From contig NZ_CP180352.1 of the NCBI RefSeq assembly GCF_048007105.1, forward strand, positions 3,162,001-3,226,000: a DNA stretch of 64,000 bases, in the 5' to 3' direction. How positions within the stretch are numbered: the stretch's first letter is position 1; every line of letters starts with the position of its first letter. Positions 26,293 to 37,823 of the stretch are shown here, one piece after another. A model generated the notes under the pieces. It searched no databases. It was not told the DNA's origin and was given only the letters and a program-made list of their open reading frames with translations. This stretch comes from Minwuia sp048007105. GTDB taxonomy: Bacteria > Pseudomonadota > Alphaproteobacteria > Minwuiales > Minwuiaceae. Both the position numbers and the translations under genes were made by a program.

Positions 26293-26320
26293 ATATTCCA
26301 TAATGTATATTATACGATAA
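26293..26320. other. dif: candidate dif site (XerC/XerD recombination site)
   Basis: The 28 bp have the layout of dif: an 11-bp XerC arm (26293-26303), a 6-bp centre TGTATA and an 11-bp XerD arm (26310-26320). The 15-base stretch CATAATGTATATTAT (26299-26313) equals the core of Escherichia coli dif as I recall it; outer arm bases differ. It lies between convergent genes in a GC-rich chromosome, where such an AT-rich match is unlikely by chance. Identity as the chromosomal dif is not proven. Confidence 0.55.
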
Positions 26321-26353
26321 AGACTTCGCCACGGGGGGTGACCTTAGGTATGC

Positions 26354-26920
26354 TCAGCGTGCCCGCGCCCCGCTGATGGGCAGCGCATTCTGATAGACGT
26401 GAATATTGCCGATCATCTGTTCCAGTTCATCGGCGACATCCTCCATGCCGGACTTGCGGGCTGAAACCGTGATGACCAGCCCGGTCTGTGCCGTCACGGT
26501 CGCCAGATAGCGCGTGTAGTAGCCCGGAACTTCGGAACCGAGATGCATGGCGTCGACCCAGCTGCGTCCGTCGATCGTCCGTCGGTGCACATGAACGACC
26601 TCGGAGCGCCGGGTCTCACCGTCCTCTTCGAAGATCCGCGGCGTCTTCAGATGACTCTCGTAATCGTCCAGATCGTCGTCTTCGTTCCGCGCCTTTGATG
26701 CAAAGACAATGATCTCGGACGCCGGAATTTTGCCTTCCTCGAGGCAGACGAACTCCCCGCCCTCCTGCCAGCACGCCCAGCCATGCGGCACGGAGAGTTC
26801 GAAATGCGGGGTCCGGTAGTAGTTGGGTTCCGCAGGCAGTAACACCCAGGCGAGCGCAATCCCGGTAGCGGTCAGACCCGCGAACACGGCCGTGGCCGAT
26901 ATCAGGAAACGCAGGATCAT
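26354..26920 (-). CDS. membrane-anchored hypothetical protein, partner of the TIR protein
   Basis: This is a 188-residue protein that I do not recognise. One N-terminal hydrophobic segment (about residues 4-28) would anchor it in the inner membrane with the rest in the periplasm; an uncleaved or cleaved signal is possible. The exported part has WACWQEGGEFVCLEEG with two Cys that could form a disulfide, and ends with a predicted helix EDVADELEQMIGNIHVY. Its start overlaps the stop of the TIR gene (ATGA), so the two are a translational unit. The fold resembles small exported proteins with an alpha/beta domain, but no family is claimed. Confidence 0.65.
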   Translation of the reverse strand: MILRFLISATAVFAGLTATGIALAWVLLPAEPNYYRTPHFELSVPHGWACWQEGGEFVCLEEGKIPASEIIVFASKARNEDDDLDDYESHLKTPRIFEEDGETRRSEVVHVHRRTIDGRSWVDAMHLGSEVPGYYTRYLATVTAQTGLVITVSARKSGMEDVADELEQMIGNIHVYQNALPISGARAR

Positions 26921-28542
26921 TGGCCCCCCGGTTCTCTCGCGCCGAAGTTCTCTTTGAGGTAACGGATCTCTGCTTCGGCCGTCGAACGCTCGTCCGGTGA
27001 GGCGTGCTCGGACGCCAGGATCCTCGCGCCGGTCGACACGGCAGCACTCAACCGCACGTCAGCATCCGGCATATCGAGCTGCCGTTGCACGACACCCAGC
27101 ACCGACTGCGCCAGCATGAGCTGGATAAGGTCGTTGACGCTTGTCGGGGCCGACATCAGAACATCGGCACGTGCCAGTGCGCGCTCGGCATGGGGCAAAG
27201 CCGCCGCGGCCCCCTCACCTTCCCAGAGCACGAAATAGGCAAGACGCCGATTCAACACGACTGTGTCGAGCACCAGATCGCGGTCCGGATCGAAAGCCGC
27301 TTCGAGTTGTGTTTCCCGCACCTGCGAAGCCCGGCGCATCACTTCGATCTCTTCCGCAGCCCCATCCGTATGCGAAAGCTGTCGCCAGACGATCCCGGCA
27401 TAGGCCGACACGAGCTGCTCATGATCCGGCCAGGCCATTGCGAGGTCGCTGACGCTCTCGAACGCCCGCCGGGGATGGCCCGCGTCGATTTCCGGCACGA
27501 CCTGACGCATCCGGTCGAGGGCGAGACCGACATTGTGCAAGGCAACCGCCAGTTCGTGTTCGCCCGATGTCCTGCGTTCGGGTCCCTTCTGCGCGGCCAC
27601 TTCGGAGATCCTGCGGGCAACAAGGGACTCAAGTTCCGCATGGAGCGTCTCAAGTAGTCCCCGCGCCTCTGTCACCTCCCCCACGGCCAGATGAGCCACG
27701 GCCCGTTGGATCGCGCATGTCGCGCGGTCTGCCGGCAGCCGCAGGCCCTTCTTCCCGCTGAGCCCTTCCAGCAGATCGCACTGAACCAGCAACAGGTCCC
27801 GCCGCACGTCCTCATCACCGTCGAGGCTCTCGGAGATCCGCATCATCGTCGAGATGGCGAAGCCCGTGCGGGACAATGCAAGCTCGGCCTGATTGCTCTG
27901 ATAGATCGCGTAGCCCGATAGCACGGTTGCGAAGAGGACGGCGCCCGTGACGAGCCCGGCCAGGGTGGCGCGGCGGCGGCGGCGGTCCCGTTCATGGCGG
28001 CGGATGATCTCGTCGAACGACACGCCAAGCAGAGCGGCCGCCAGCTTTGCCGCCGCCCGGTCCCGCCCGTCGCCCTGCGCCCGTGCATCGGCGGCGATCG
28101 GCTCTTCTTCGCCCGGTATCGCGTTGCCGTCTGCGTCCACATCCTCGCGGATCGCTGCCGGAAAGCATTCGTCGTCCGCTGCACCCGGCTCGCCGGCCAG
28201 GATCACCGGCAGGATGCGGTCACCGCGTCCCAGGGCTCGGAAAAGCCGGATCTCCTCGTTCACATAGGTGCTTGCAGCCGAATGCGGCGAGCAGATCACG
28301 ACGAGAAACTCCGACGCCGCGAGCGCATCGAGGGTCGATTGCTGCAGCGATGCGCCGCTCGCGAAATCCTCACGGTCCCGGAAGATCGGCCGCAGCGATG
28401 CCGGAATGCGCCCGGGTGGCGACGCCCGGTTGGCCAGATCCTTCGGCACCGGCCAGCGCTCGAGCCGGCGGTGCAGCCAGCGCGCAAAGGCCTCGTCGCT
28501 GTGGCTGTAGGACAGGAATGCGCGGTATTGGCGCCCAGGCAT
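26917..28542 (-). CDS. TIR domain protein with transmembrane segment and C-terminal helical region
   Basis: Residues 1 to about 140 form a TIR domain: RAFLSYSHSDEAFARWLHRRL opens it, PIFRDREDFASGASL is the middle, and CSPHSAASTYVNEEIRLF carries the Glu (about residue 96) that is catalytic in NAD-consuming TIRs. A basic stretch RRHERDRRRRR precedes a single membrane segment at about 192-214. The remaining 320 residues are helical and TPR-like (LHAELESLVARRISEVA, LPHAERALARADVL). This suggests a cytosolic sensor-like TIR domain tethered to the membrane with a periplasmic helical domain. A small anchored protein overlaps its 3' end. Roles could be signalling or anti-phage defence; neither is shown here. 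Confidence 0.82.
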   Translation of the reverse strand: MPGRQYRAFLSYSHSDEAFARWLHRRLERWPVPKDLANRASPPGRIPASLRPIFRDREDFASGASLQQSTLDALAASEFLVVICSPHSAASTYVNEEIRLFRALGRGDRILPVILAGEPGAADDECFPAAIREDVDADGNAIPGEEEPIAADARAQGDGRDRAAAKLAAALLGVSFDEIIRRHERDRRRRRATLAGLVTGAVLFATVLSGYAIYQSNQAELALSRTGFAISTMMRISESLDGDEDVRRDLLLVQCDLLEGLSGKKGLRLPADRATCAIQRAVAHLAVGEVTEARGLLETLHAELESLVARRISEVAAQKGPERRTSGEHELAVALHNVGLALDRMRQVVPEIDAGHPRRAFESVSDLAMAWPDHEQLVSAYAGIVWRQLSHTDGAAEEIEVMRRASQVRETQLEAAFDPDRDLVLDTVVLNRRLAYFVLWEGEGAAAALPHAERALARADVLMSAPTSVNDLIQLMLAQSVLGVVQRQLDMPDADVRLSAAVSTGARILASEHASPDERSTAEAEIRYLKENFGAREPGGQ

Positions 28543-28570
28543 CGGCCCTACCTGTCCGGAACGCGATCAG

Positions 28571-29020
28571 TCAGGCGCGCATGTTGATGCAGTCGGCCCA
28601 TGTCGGGGTCCAGTCCTGCCCCAGCATGTCGGTCTCGCCCTCGGCCGAATGGAACTTGTTCGGAACCAGGAACATGCCGAGCAGCAGCGCGCCATCCGGG
28701 CTCCAGGCCCTGTGGCGGCTGCCCGCGGGTCGCCAGACGAAATTCCCTGCGGTGCATTCACCTTCGCCGCAGACGAGATGGCCGTCCAGCACCCAGGTCT
28801 GCTCGATTTGCATGTGAGTGTGGTCGGGCAGTTCCGACCCGGGCGCCATGCGGATGAGCGCCGTCAGCAGTCCGCTTGCCTTCTCGAACAGGAGAGTCCT
28901 GGATGAGATGCCGTCATAGGGTGTGGCCTCCCAAGGCAGATCGTCCACATCGACGAAGCGCGATGCCATGGGTTTGAGCGCCGCATGCGATCTGGCGTTC
29001 GGTGTCACGGCTTCGGTCAT
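28571..29020 (-). CDS. cupin domain protein (ChrR-like cupin)
   Basis: This is a 149-residue single-domain cupin. The metal-binding motif is LPDHTHMQIEQTWVLDGHLVCGEGECTAGNF with His and Glu ligands, and the second motif RPAGSRHRAWSPDG has a further His. It resembles the ChrR-type cupins that act as oxidative-stress sensors or small dioxygenase-like enzymes. ATG 29020 is preferred because a purine-rich site (GGAGGGGAGG) lies just before it; an in-frame ATG at 29104 has no family sequence. It follows the rRNA operon on the same strand, 28 bp before the TIR gene, and may be read with it. Confidence 0.78.
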   Translation of the reverse strand: MTEAVTPNARSHAALKPMASRFVDVDDLPWEATPYDGISSRTLLFEKASGLLTALIRMAPGSELPDHTHMQIEQTWVLDGHLVCGEGECTAGNFVWRPAGSRHRAWSPDGALLLGMFLVPNKFHSAEGETDMLGQDWTPTWADCINMRA

Positions 29021-29164
29021 GTTTCGCCTCCCCTCCTGTCGCGGCAACTCAAGCGTCGCGCGCAGCAGCGCACGATACAAGATGCGATCGAAAGGAAGAT
29101 GCATGAAACGGGGGCAAGATATTGCGAAGAGGGTTTTGAGTTTTGTTTGTCCGGTTTCTGGGTT

Positions 29165-29282
29165 GGCCTGGCGGCGACCTACTTTTCCGCGGCTTGAGCC
29201 GGAGTATCATCGGCGCGGTGGGTCTTTACGGCCGAGTTCGGGATGGGATCGGGTGTTTTCCCCACGCTGTGACCACCAGGCC
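29165..29282 (-). rRNA. rrf: 5S ribosomal RNA
   Basis: On the minus strand the sequence has the 5S hallmarks: a terminal stem (GGCCTGGTGG at the 5' side against CGCCAGGCC at the 3' side), CCCGATCCCATCCCGAACTC in loop C, and AAGTAGGTCGCCGCC near the end. The length of about 118 nt fits. Ends are set by pairing of the terminal stem and could be a few bases off. Confidence 0.93.
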
Positions 29283-29342
29283 AACGCAGGAACCGGTTAG
29301 CAAGTCTTGTCCGGCTTGAGCCGGGCCTGGACTTGGCTTCCG

Positions 29343-29386
29343 CCCTCGGACTTGCTTGTCCCGGACATGATCCGGGAAGCCGAGGG
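29343..29386. repeat. large inverted repeat in the 23S-5S spacer
   Basis: CCCTCGG (29343-29349) pairs with CCGAGGG (29380-29386), and an inner CCCGGA/TCCGGG pair sits inside. Similar CCCTCGG-GACTTGATC-CCGAGGG elements occur at 32447-32466. Confidence 0.7.
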
Positions 29387-29465
29387 CCTGTGTCGCAAGC
29401 TGTCTGTGCCAGGGTTTGGCATGAGTTTCGGCATGAGGTTTCGATGGTGCCGGGCGGCGGGTGAT

Positions 29466-29518
29466 CTGGATCCCCGGATCAGGTCCGGGGTTCTGGATCC
29501 CCGGATCAAGTCCGGGGA
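29466..29518. repeat. two tandem copies of a palindromic intergenic repeat
   Basis: The unit CTGGATCCCCGGATCA with its TCCGGGG arm occurs twice, at 29466-29490 and 29493-29518. Each copy can form a hairpin from CCCCGGA and TCCGGGG. A third copy lies at 32500-32527. Such dyads are common in alphaproteobacterial intergenic DNA. Confidence 0.75.
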
Positions 29519-29609
29519 TGAAGCGCCGCCGCTGCTCGCCATCGGCTCGCAGGACTTTGCTATCACCGTCAATCGCTGGGCATGGGTGGAGATGATTTGT
29601 GTTGGATGT

Positions 29610-32352
<2,743 letters not shown>

Positions 32353-32446
32353 TACATCGAACTCTCCACCCATGCTCAGGGAATGACGGTGCGTTACAAG
32401 ACCCGCCGCGGTTCCGTCAGGAACCGCGGGGCCGGTCGCCGTTACG

Positions 32447-32466
32447 CCCTCGGACTTGATCCGAGG
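32447..32466. repeat. short palindrome in the 16S-23S spacer
   Basis: CCCTCGGA, TTGA and TCCGAGGG-type arms form a near-perfect dyad. It is related to the outer arms of the 29343-29386 element in the 23S-5S spacer. Confidence 0.65.
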
Positions 32467-32499
32467 GTCTGACGACCGCTCCCGAACGAACCCCCGTCC

Positions 32500-32527
32500 C
32501 TGGATCCCCGGGTCAGGCCCGGGGATG
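32500..32527. repeat. third copy of the CTGGATCCCCGG palindromic repeat
   Basis: CTGGATCCCCGGGTCAGG followed by CCCGGGGATG matches the two copies at 29466-29518 with compensating base changes in the arms (CCCCGGG pairs with CCCGGGG). This supports a conserved hairpin. Confidence 0.7.
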
Positions 32528-32698
32528 CAAGCGCCGCCAACCGGCCGGTCACAAGGACCGGCGGGGCTTTGCTAGCAGGATCGAAGTTTCATGCTTCTCT
32601 ATGATCAGCTTGCGTGAACGTGACGATCCACGGACGGGCGCAAACCCGTGCCGCTTCAGCCCCCGGCCAATGCCGGGCGCATCACGTTCAACCCTCTT

Positions 32699-32713
32699 CA
32701 CAATGTCAAAAAT
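32699..32713 (-). promoter_or_regulatory. boxA-like antitermination element in the 16S-23S spacer
   Basis: On the minus strand the sequence reads TTTTTGACATTGTG, close to the leader element at 35186-35200 (CTTTGACATTGT). rRNA operons usually carry a second boxA in the 16S-23S spacer, as here. Assignment is by similarity and position. Confidence 0.45.
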
Positions 32714-32853
32714 CACCGGCCGGCACGGGATCGAACCCTCACCGCCGCGATCGCTCGGATCGTGCCGCGGGCCTCGTCCATGAAGCCCGCCGCAGGATCC
32801 GGCGTCCCGCAACGCCACGCTGCGCACCTCGACAACATATCCGCTCCGGGAAC

Positions 32854-32929
32854 TGGTGGAGCCGGACGGGATCGAACCGACGACCTGAAGCTTGCAAAGC
32901 TACCGCTCTCCCAACTGAGCTACGGCCCC
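32854..32929 (-). tRNA. tRNA-Ala (anticodon UGC)
   Basis: On the minus strand it starts GGGGCCGTAGCTCAGTTGG, has anticodon loop CTTTGCAAG (TGC), T-loop GGTTCGATCCC and ends GGCTCCA with encoded CCA. Its place in the rRNA spacer beside tRNA-Ile is standard. Confidence 0.97.
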
Positions 32930-33074
32930 TTCCAGGAAGGCTCCCGCCACCGATGCCCGCCAGGGCAGGCGCCGGAACACCGCGATCCCCCAAGGCCGCA
33001 ACCGCGGCCCGGCGATCGTTCGCCGCCCCGTCGGAGCGCGTGAGCGAAGCGAACCCGCGCGTGAGACAGAAGAT

Positions 33075-33151
<77 letters not shown>

Positions 33152-33383
33152 GGAAGGCGCAGCCCCGCGGAAGATCCGCCGGCGCGCCGCCATTACTGTT
33201 CGCCGATACGTTGTCGAAGGAAGGAGATATGAGGCCGGCGGCCATGCCGCTCGCCAGGCCCGGACCGGGCCGGACGCCGGTCCGTCGGGACCGGCTTGCT
33301 TTTGAAGACGGGCAGAGAAGCTCTGCCCTTTGTTCCTCGGACTTTGGATAAGGGACGCCGAAGCGCCGCTTCAATCCAGAGTG

Positions 33384-34877
<1,494 letters not shown>

Positions 34878-35185
34878 GAACGTCGGAAACTCACACGGCA
34901 AAGGTACCGTGCAGTCTCCCCCACACGTCAGTTGTTTCGACCGCCTTCCGACAAAGCAGAAAGCAATCGCACACCTGTCCATCAAACCAATCCGCAACCA
35001 GGGGCCGAAACCCCAACGGGGCCGAAACCCCAAAAGCCGCGGATGGCTCAAAGCGATCGTCAGGATATGCGCTGAAAACCAGCTGACATGCGTCCCGCCA
35101 GACCCTCAGACCAGCGTCCTAAACACCAGTCCGGATCCCGGCAAAACAGCAACAGCCGCCAGCCGCATATCCCCTTCCAATAACC

Positions 35186-35200
35186 ACAATGTCAAAGAGC
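35186..35200 (-). promoter_or_regulatory. boxA-like antitermination element in the rRNA leader
   Basis: The minus strand reads GCTCTTTGACATTGT, close to the Nus-factor boxA (TGCTCTTTAACA) that lies in rRNA leaders. It is about 310 bases before the 16S start and downstream of the probable promoter. Confidence 0.55.
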
Positions 35201-35349
35201 GTGGACCCGGAGGCCCAGGGCCAAAACAGCCCGCATCGAGCAGCTATGCTCGAATCAGGCTGATAAGGCGCGAAACTTAATGCTAGGCGGATTGGACCCG
35301 CCCTGCAAGCGAAAACCCGAACCGAGTTCGACCTCGCCGCGTGGCCGGT

Positions 35350-35378
35350 TAAATGCAGCGGGCCGCCTCGCCCGTCAA
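35350..35378 (-). promoter_or_regulatory. probable rRNA operon promoter
   Basis: On the minus strand TTGACG (35378-35373) and CATTTA (35355-35350) are separated by 17 bases. TTGACG is a typical -35 for alphaproteobacterial rRNA promoters; the -10 is a weaker match. Its place upstream of boxA and 16S supports it. Confidence 0.5.
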
Positions 35379-35474
35379 CCCCCAATTCGTCTTGCAGCAT
35401 GATTTTGTTTCCGCCCATGATCGGACCCCGGAGGAACCCTGCGTCACGCAGGCAATGAATAATGAGGCGGCCCC

Positions 35475-36395
35475 ATGACCAAGCCCGTCATCGGCCTCGC
35501 GCTGGGCGCCGGGATCGCCCGCGGCTGGGCGCATATCGGTGTTCTGCAACGTCTCGAGGAAGCGGGAATCCGGCCCGACATCATCTGCGGCACGTCGATC
35601 GGCGCCCTGGTCGGCGGCGTCCACGCAGCCGGCAAGATGGAGGTGCTCGACCACTGGGCCCGGGAACTGACCCGCGGCCGGATGTTCCGCTATCTCGATC
35701 TGGCCTTCGGCAGCGGCGGGCTGATCGGCGGCAAGAAGCTGGTGCGCCGTCTGGAAGAGGATTGCGGGCCCATCCGGATCGAGGAGATGAGCATCCGTTT
35801 CGCCGCGGTGACGACCGAACTCGCCACCGGTCACGAGATCTGGGTGCGCAACGGCCCGCTCGTCCCCGCCCTCACCGCCTCCTACGCCCTGCCCGGCATC
35901 TTTCCGCCGGTCCGCATCGGCGACCGGTGGCTGGTGGACGGGGCCATGGTCAATCCGGTGCCGGTCTCGGTCTGCCGGGCGCTCGGCGCGCGTCTCGTGA
36001 TCGCGGTCAATCTGAATGGCGACGTTTTCGGCAAGAACAACCTCGCGGCGGAACTGATCGACGAGGACCTCCAGTTCGGCGATTTGCTCGACCGGATCCG
36101 CGAGAATCCTTCCAAGGCGCTGAACCCCACGACCATGATGATCCGCCAGCTGTTCGGGCGGGAGGAAGGCGCCCCCAGCGTGTTCTCGGTGATGATGAGC
36201 TCGATCAACATCGTCCAGGACCGGCTCAACCGTTCGCGAATGGCCGGCGATCCGGCCGACGTCAGCATCGAGCCGCGCCTCGGCCATATCGGACTTCTCG
36301 AGTTCGATCGCGCCGAAGAGGCCATTCAGGAGGGCCGTGCTGCCGCCGAACGCGCCCTGCCCGCCCTGGCCGACGCCTATGCGGTCCTGGCCTGA
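35475..36395 (+). CDS. patatin-like phospholipase family protein
   Basis: This is a 306-residue patatin-fold serine hydrolase similar to RssA/YlbK proteins. The oxyanion loop is in GLALGAGIARGWAHIGVL, the nucleophile is Ser41 in GTSIG, and the catalytic dyad Asp is in VDGAMVNPVPV. There is no signal peptide, so it probably acts in the cytoplasm or on the inner face of the membrane. The C-terminal 80 residues are helical and variable. An MFS gene and an oxidase gene follow in the same direction. The lipid substrate is unknown. Confidence 0.88.
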   Translation: MTKPVIGLALGAGIARGWAHIGVLQRLEEAGIRPDIICGTSIGALVGGVHAAGKMEVLDHWARELTRGRMFRYLDLAFGSGGLIGGKKLVRRLEEDCGPIRIEEMSIRFAAVTTELATGHEIWVRNGPLVPALTASYALPGIFPPVRIGDRWLVDGAMVNPVPVSVCRALGARLVIAVNLNGDVFGKNNLAAELIDEDLQFGDLLDRIRENPSKALNPTTMMIRQLFGREEGAPSVFSVMMSSINIVQDRLNRSRMAGDPADVSIEPRLGHIGLLEFDRAEEAIQEGRAAAERALPALADAYAVLA

Positions 36396-36461
36396 CAGCC
36401 GCGCCGTTTTCGGCTAGGAAGTCGCGCGCCGATACCGCGGTCGGCTTGAGGGGATACCGAC

Positions 36462-37823
36462 ATGGCTGGCGCGCTCGCGTCCTTTTCCGCGCTGTTCTTC
36501 GGCATCGCCCTGATGATGATGGGCAATGGCCTGCAGGGGTCCCTGCTCGGCCTGCGCGCGTCGATCGAGAATTTCGACACCGCCGTGCTCGGCGTGGTCA
36601 TGTCCGGCTATTTCGTCGGCTTTCTCGCGGGCTCGCTGTATGCCCCGCGCGTGGTCGCGAAGGTCGGACATATCCGCGTCTTCGCCGCCCTCGCCTCCCT
36701 GGCTTCCATCAGCATCCTGGTGCATTCGGTCTTCATCGATCCGTGGGTCTGGGGCGCGATGCGGGTGATTACCGGATTCTGCTACGCAGGCCTCTACATC
36801 GTCGCCGAAAGCTGGCTCAACGACATGAGCGACAACGCCAACCGCGGCCGGCTTCTCTCGATCTACATGGTCGTACAGCTCGGCGCGGTGGCGGGCGGGC
36901 AGTTCCTGCTCGGTCTCGCCGATCCCAGCGGCGCGAACCTGTTCATGCTCATCGCCGTACTGGTCTCGCTGGCCGTGCTGCCACTCTGCCTCTCTGCCTC
37001 GAAAACCCCCGACTTCTCGACGCCGGAGGCCATGGGTTTCCGCGAGCTGTTCCGTCTCTCGCCGCTCGGCAGCCTGGGCATGGTGCTGTCGGGCGTCGCC
37101 AACGGCGTCATCTTCGGTTTCGGCGCGGTCTACGCCCAGCGCGCCGGCCTGACGGTGAACGAGATCGCCACCTTCGTCGCGGCGATGTTCCTCGGCGGCA
37201 TGGTGCTGCAATGGCCCATCGGCCGGATGTCGGACCGGATCGACCGGCGCGTTGTCATCCTCGCCGTGACCATCGGGGCAGCCGTCGTTGCCGCCGTCGC
37301 CGCCATGTTGCCCGAGCCGGCGCCGCTTTCGATGCAGCCGGGCGGAGAGGTCCGCGTCATCTGGCCGATCATGGCCGCCGCCGCCGTGTTCGGCGGCCTG
37401 TCCATCCCGCACTATTCATTGTTCACGGCGCATGTGAACGACCGCGTGCCGGCGCGGAAGATGGTGGCCGCCTCCAGCGCCCTCGTCTTCCTCCACGGCG
37501 TCGGCGCCATCGCCGGCCCGAACCTCGCGGCCCTTATCATGGGCAGGGCGGGCCCGTCGGGCTTCTTCATCACCCTGGCCGGGGTTCACGCCGTGATCGG
37601 CCTGCTTGCCGGCTACCGGATGCTGCGACGGAGCGCCCCGGCGCCCGTCGATCAGAGCGACTTCGTGGCCATGCCGCTCAGGGCGACGCAGATCGCCAGC
37701 CAGATGCCGGATGGCTGGGGGCCGGACGATGTCGAGGACGCCAGCGATGACGATTCCGAACCCGCCATCTCGATGCCGGATGACGGTGAGACAATGCATG
37801 AGCAAGGGCCCGCAAACGTATGA
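36462..37823 (+). CDS. MFS transporter
   Basis: This is a 453-residue major facilitator with about twelve membrane segments, resembling the YcaD-like group. The N-terminal half has MSGYFVGFLAGSLYAPRVVAKVGHIRVFAAL (motif A region) and the second half GRMSDRIDRRVV. A soluble acidic tail of about 40 residues (DDVEDASDDDSEPAISMPDD) ends the protein. The next gene overlaps its stop by 4 bp, so the transporter and the FAD oxidase are coupled. The substrate cannot be inferred safely. Confidence 0.87.
   Translation: MAGALASFSALFFGIALMMMGNGLQGSLLGLRASIENFDTAVLGVVMSGYFVGFLAGSLYAPRVVAKVGHIRVFAALASLASISILVHSVFIDPWVWGAMRVITGFCYAGLYIVAESWLNDMSDNANRGRLLSIYMVVQLGAVAGGQFLLGLADPSGANLFMLIAVLVSLAVLPLCLSASKTPDFSTPEAMGFRELFRLSPLGSLGMVLSGVANGVIFGFGAVYAQRAGLTVNEIATFVAAMFLGGMVLQWPIGRMSDRIDRRVVILAVTIGAAVVAAVAAMLPEPAPLSMQPGGEVRVIWPIMAAAAVFGGLSIPHYSLFTAHVNDRVPARKMVAASSALVFLHGVGAIAGPNLAALIMGRAGPSGFFITLAGVHAVIGLLAGYRMLRRSAPAPVDQSDFVAMPLRATQIASQMPDGWGPDDVEDASDDDSEPAISMPDDGETMHEQGPANV

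Larger units (their letters stand above)
29283..29609. other. 23S-5S spacer with palindromic repeats, no gene
   Basis: This 327-bp spacer of the rRNA operon contains no tRNA or credible coding sequence. It is built largely from imperfect palindromes such as CCCGGACATGATCCGGG and two copies of CTGGATCCCCGGATCARGTCCGGGG. It is unusually long for a 23S-5S spacer. Confidence 0.75.
32353..32853. other. 16S-23S spacer, part between tRNA-Ala and 23S
   Basis: This 501-bp spacer holds no further tRNA or gene. It contains a perfect hairpin (32406-32429: CCGCGGTTCC, GTCA loop, GGAACCGCGG), the palindromic repeats at 32447 and 32500, and a boxA-like element at 32699. The hairpins close to the 23S 5' end may be part of rRNA processing. 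Confidence 0.75.
34878..35474. other. rRNA operon leader and promoter region, no gene
   Basis: This 597-bp stretch lies between the 16S gene (minus) and the patatin gene (plus). It holds a boxA-like element and a probable rRNA promoter, both on the minus strand. Short open frames here have no family resemblance and look like noise. Confidence 0.75.

Noticed and set aside
26290..26320. A third BigR-like operator at the AT-rich site between the PhnP-like gene and the TIR operon
   Set aside because: The arms do not match ATATATTC-N8-GAATATAT, the neighbours are convergent so there is no promoter to control, and the sequence fits a dif site better.
35462..37750. A 762-residue plus-strand frame overlapping the patatin and MFS genes
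   Set aside because: Both genes are recognised in another frame; this frame is a high-GC shadow with no family features.
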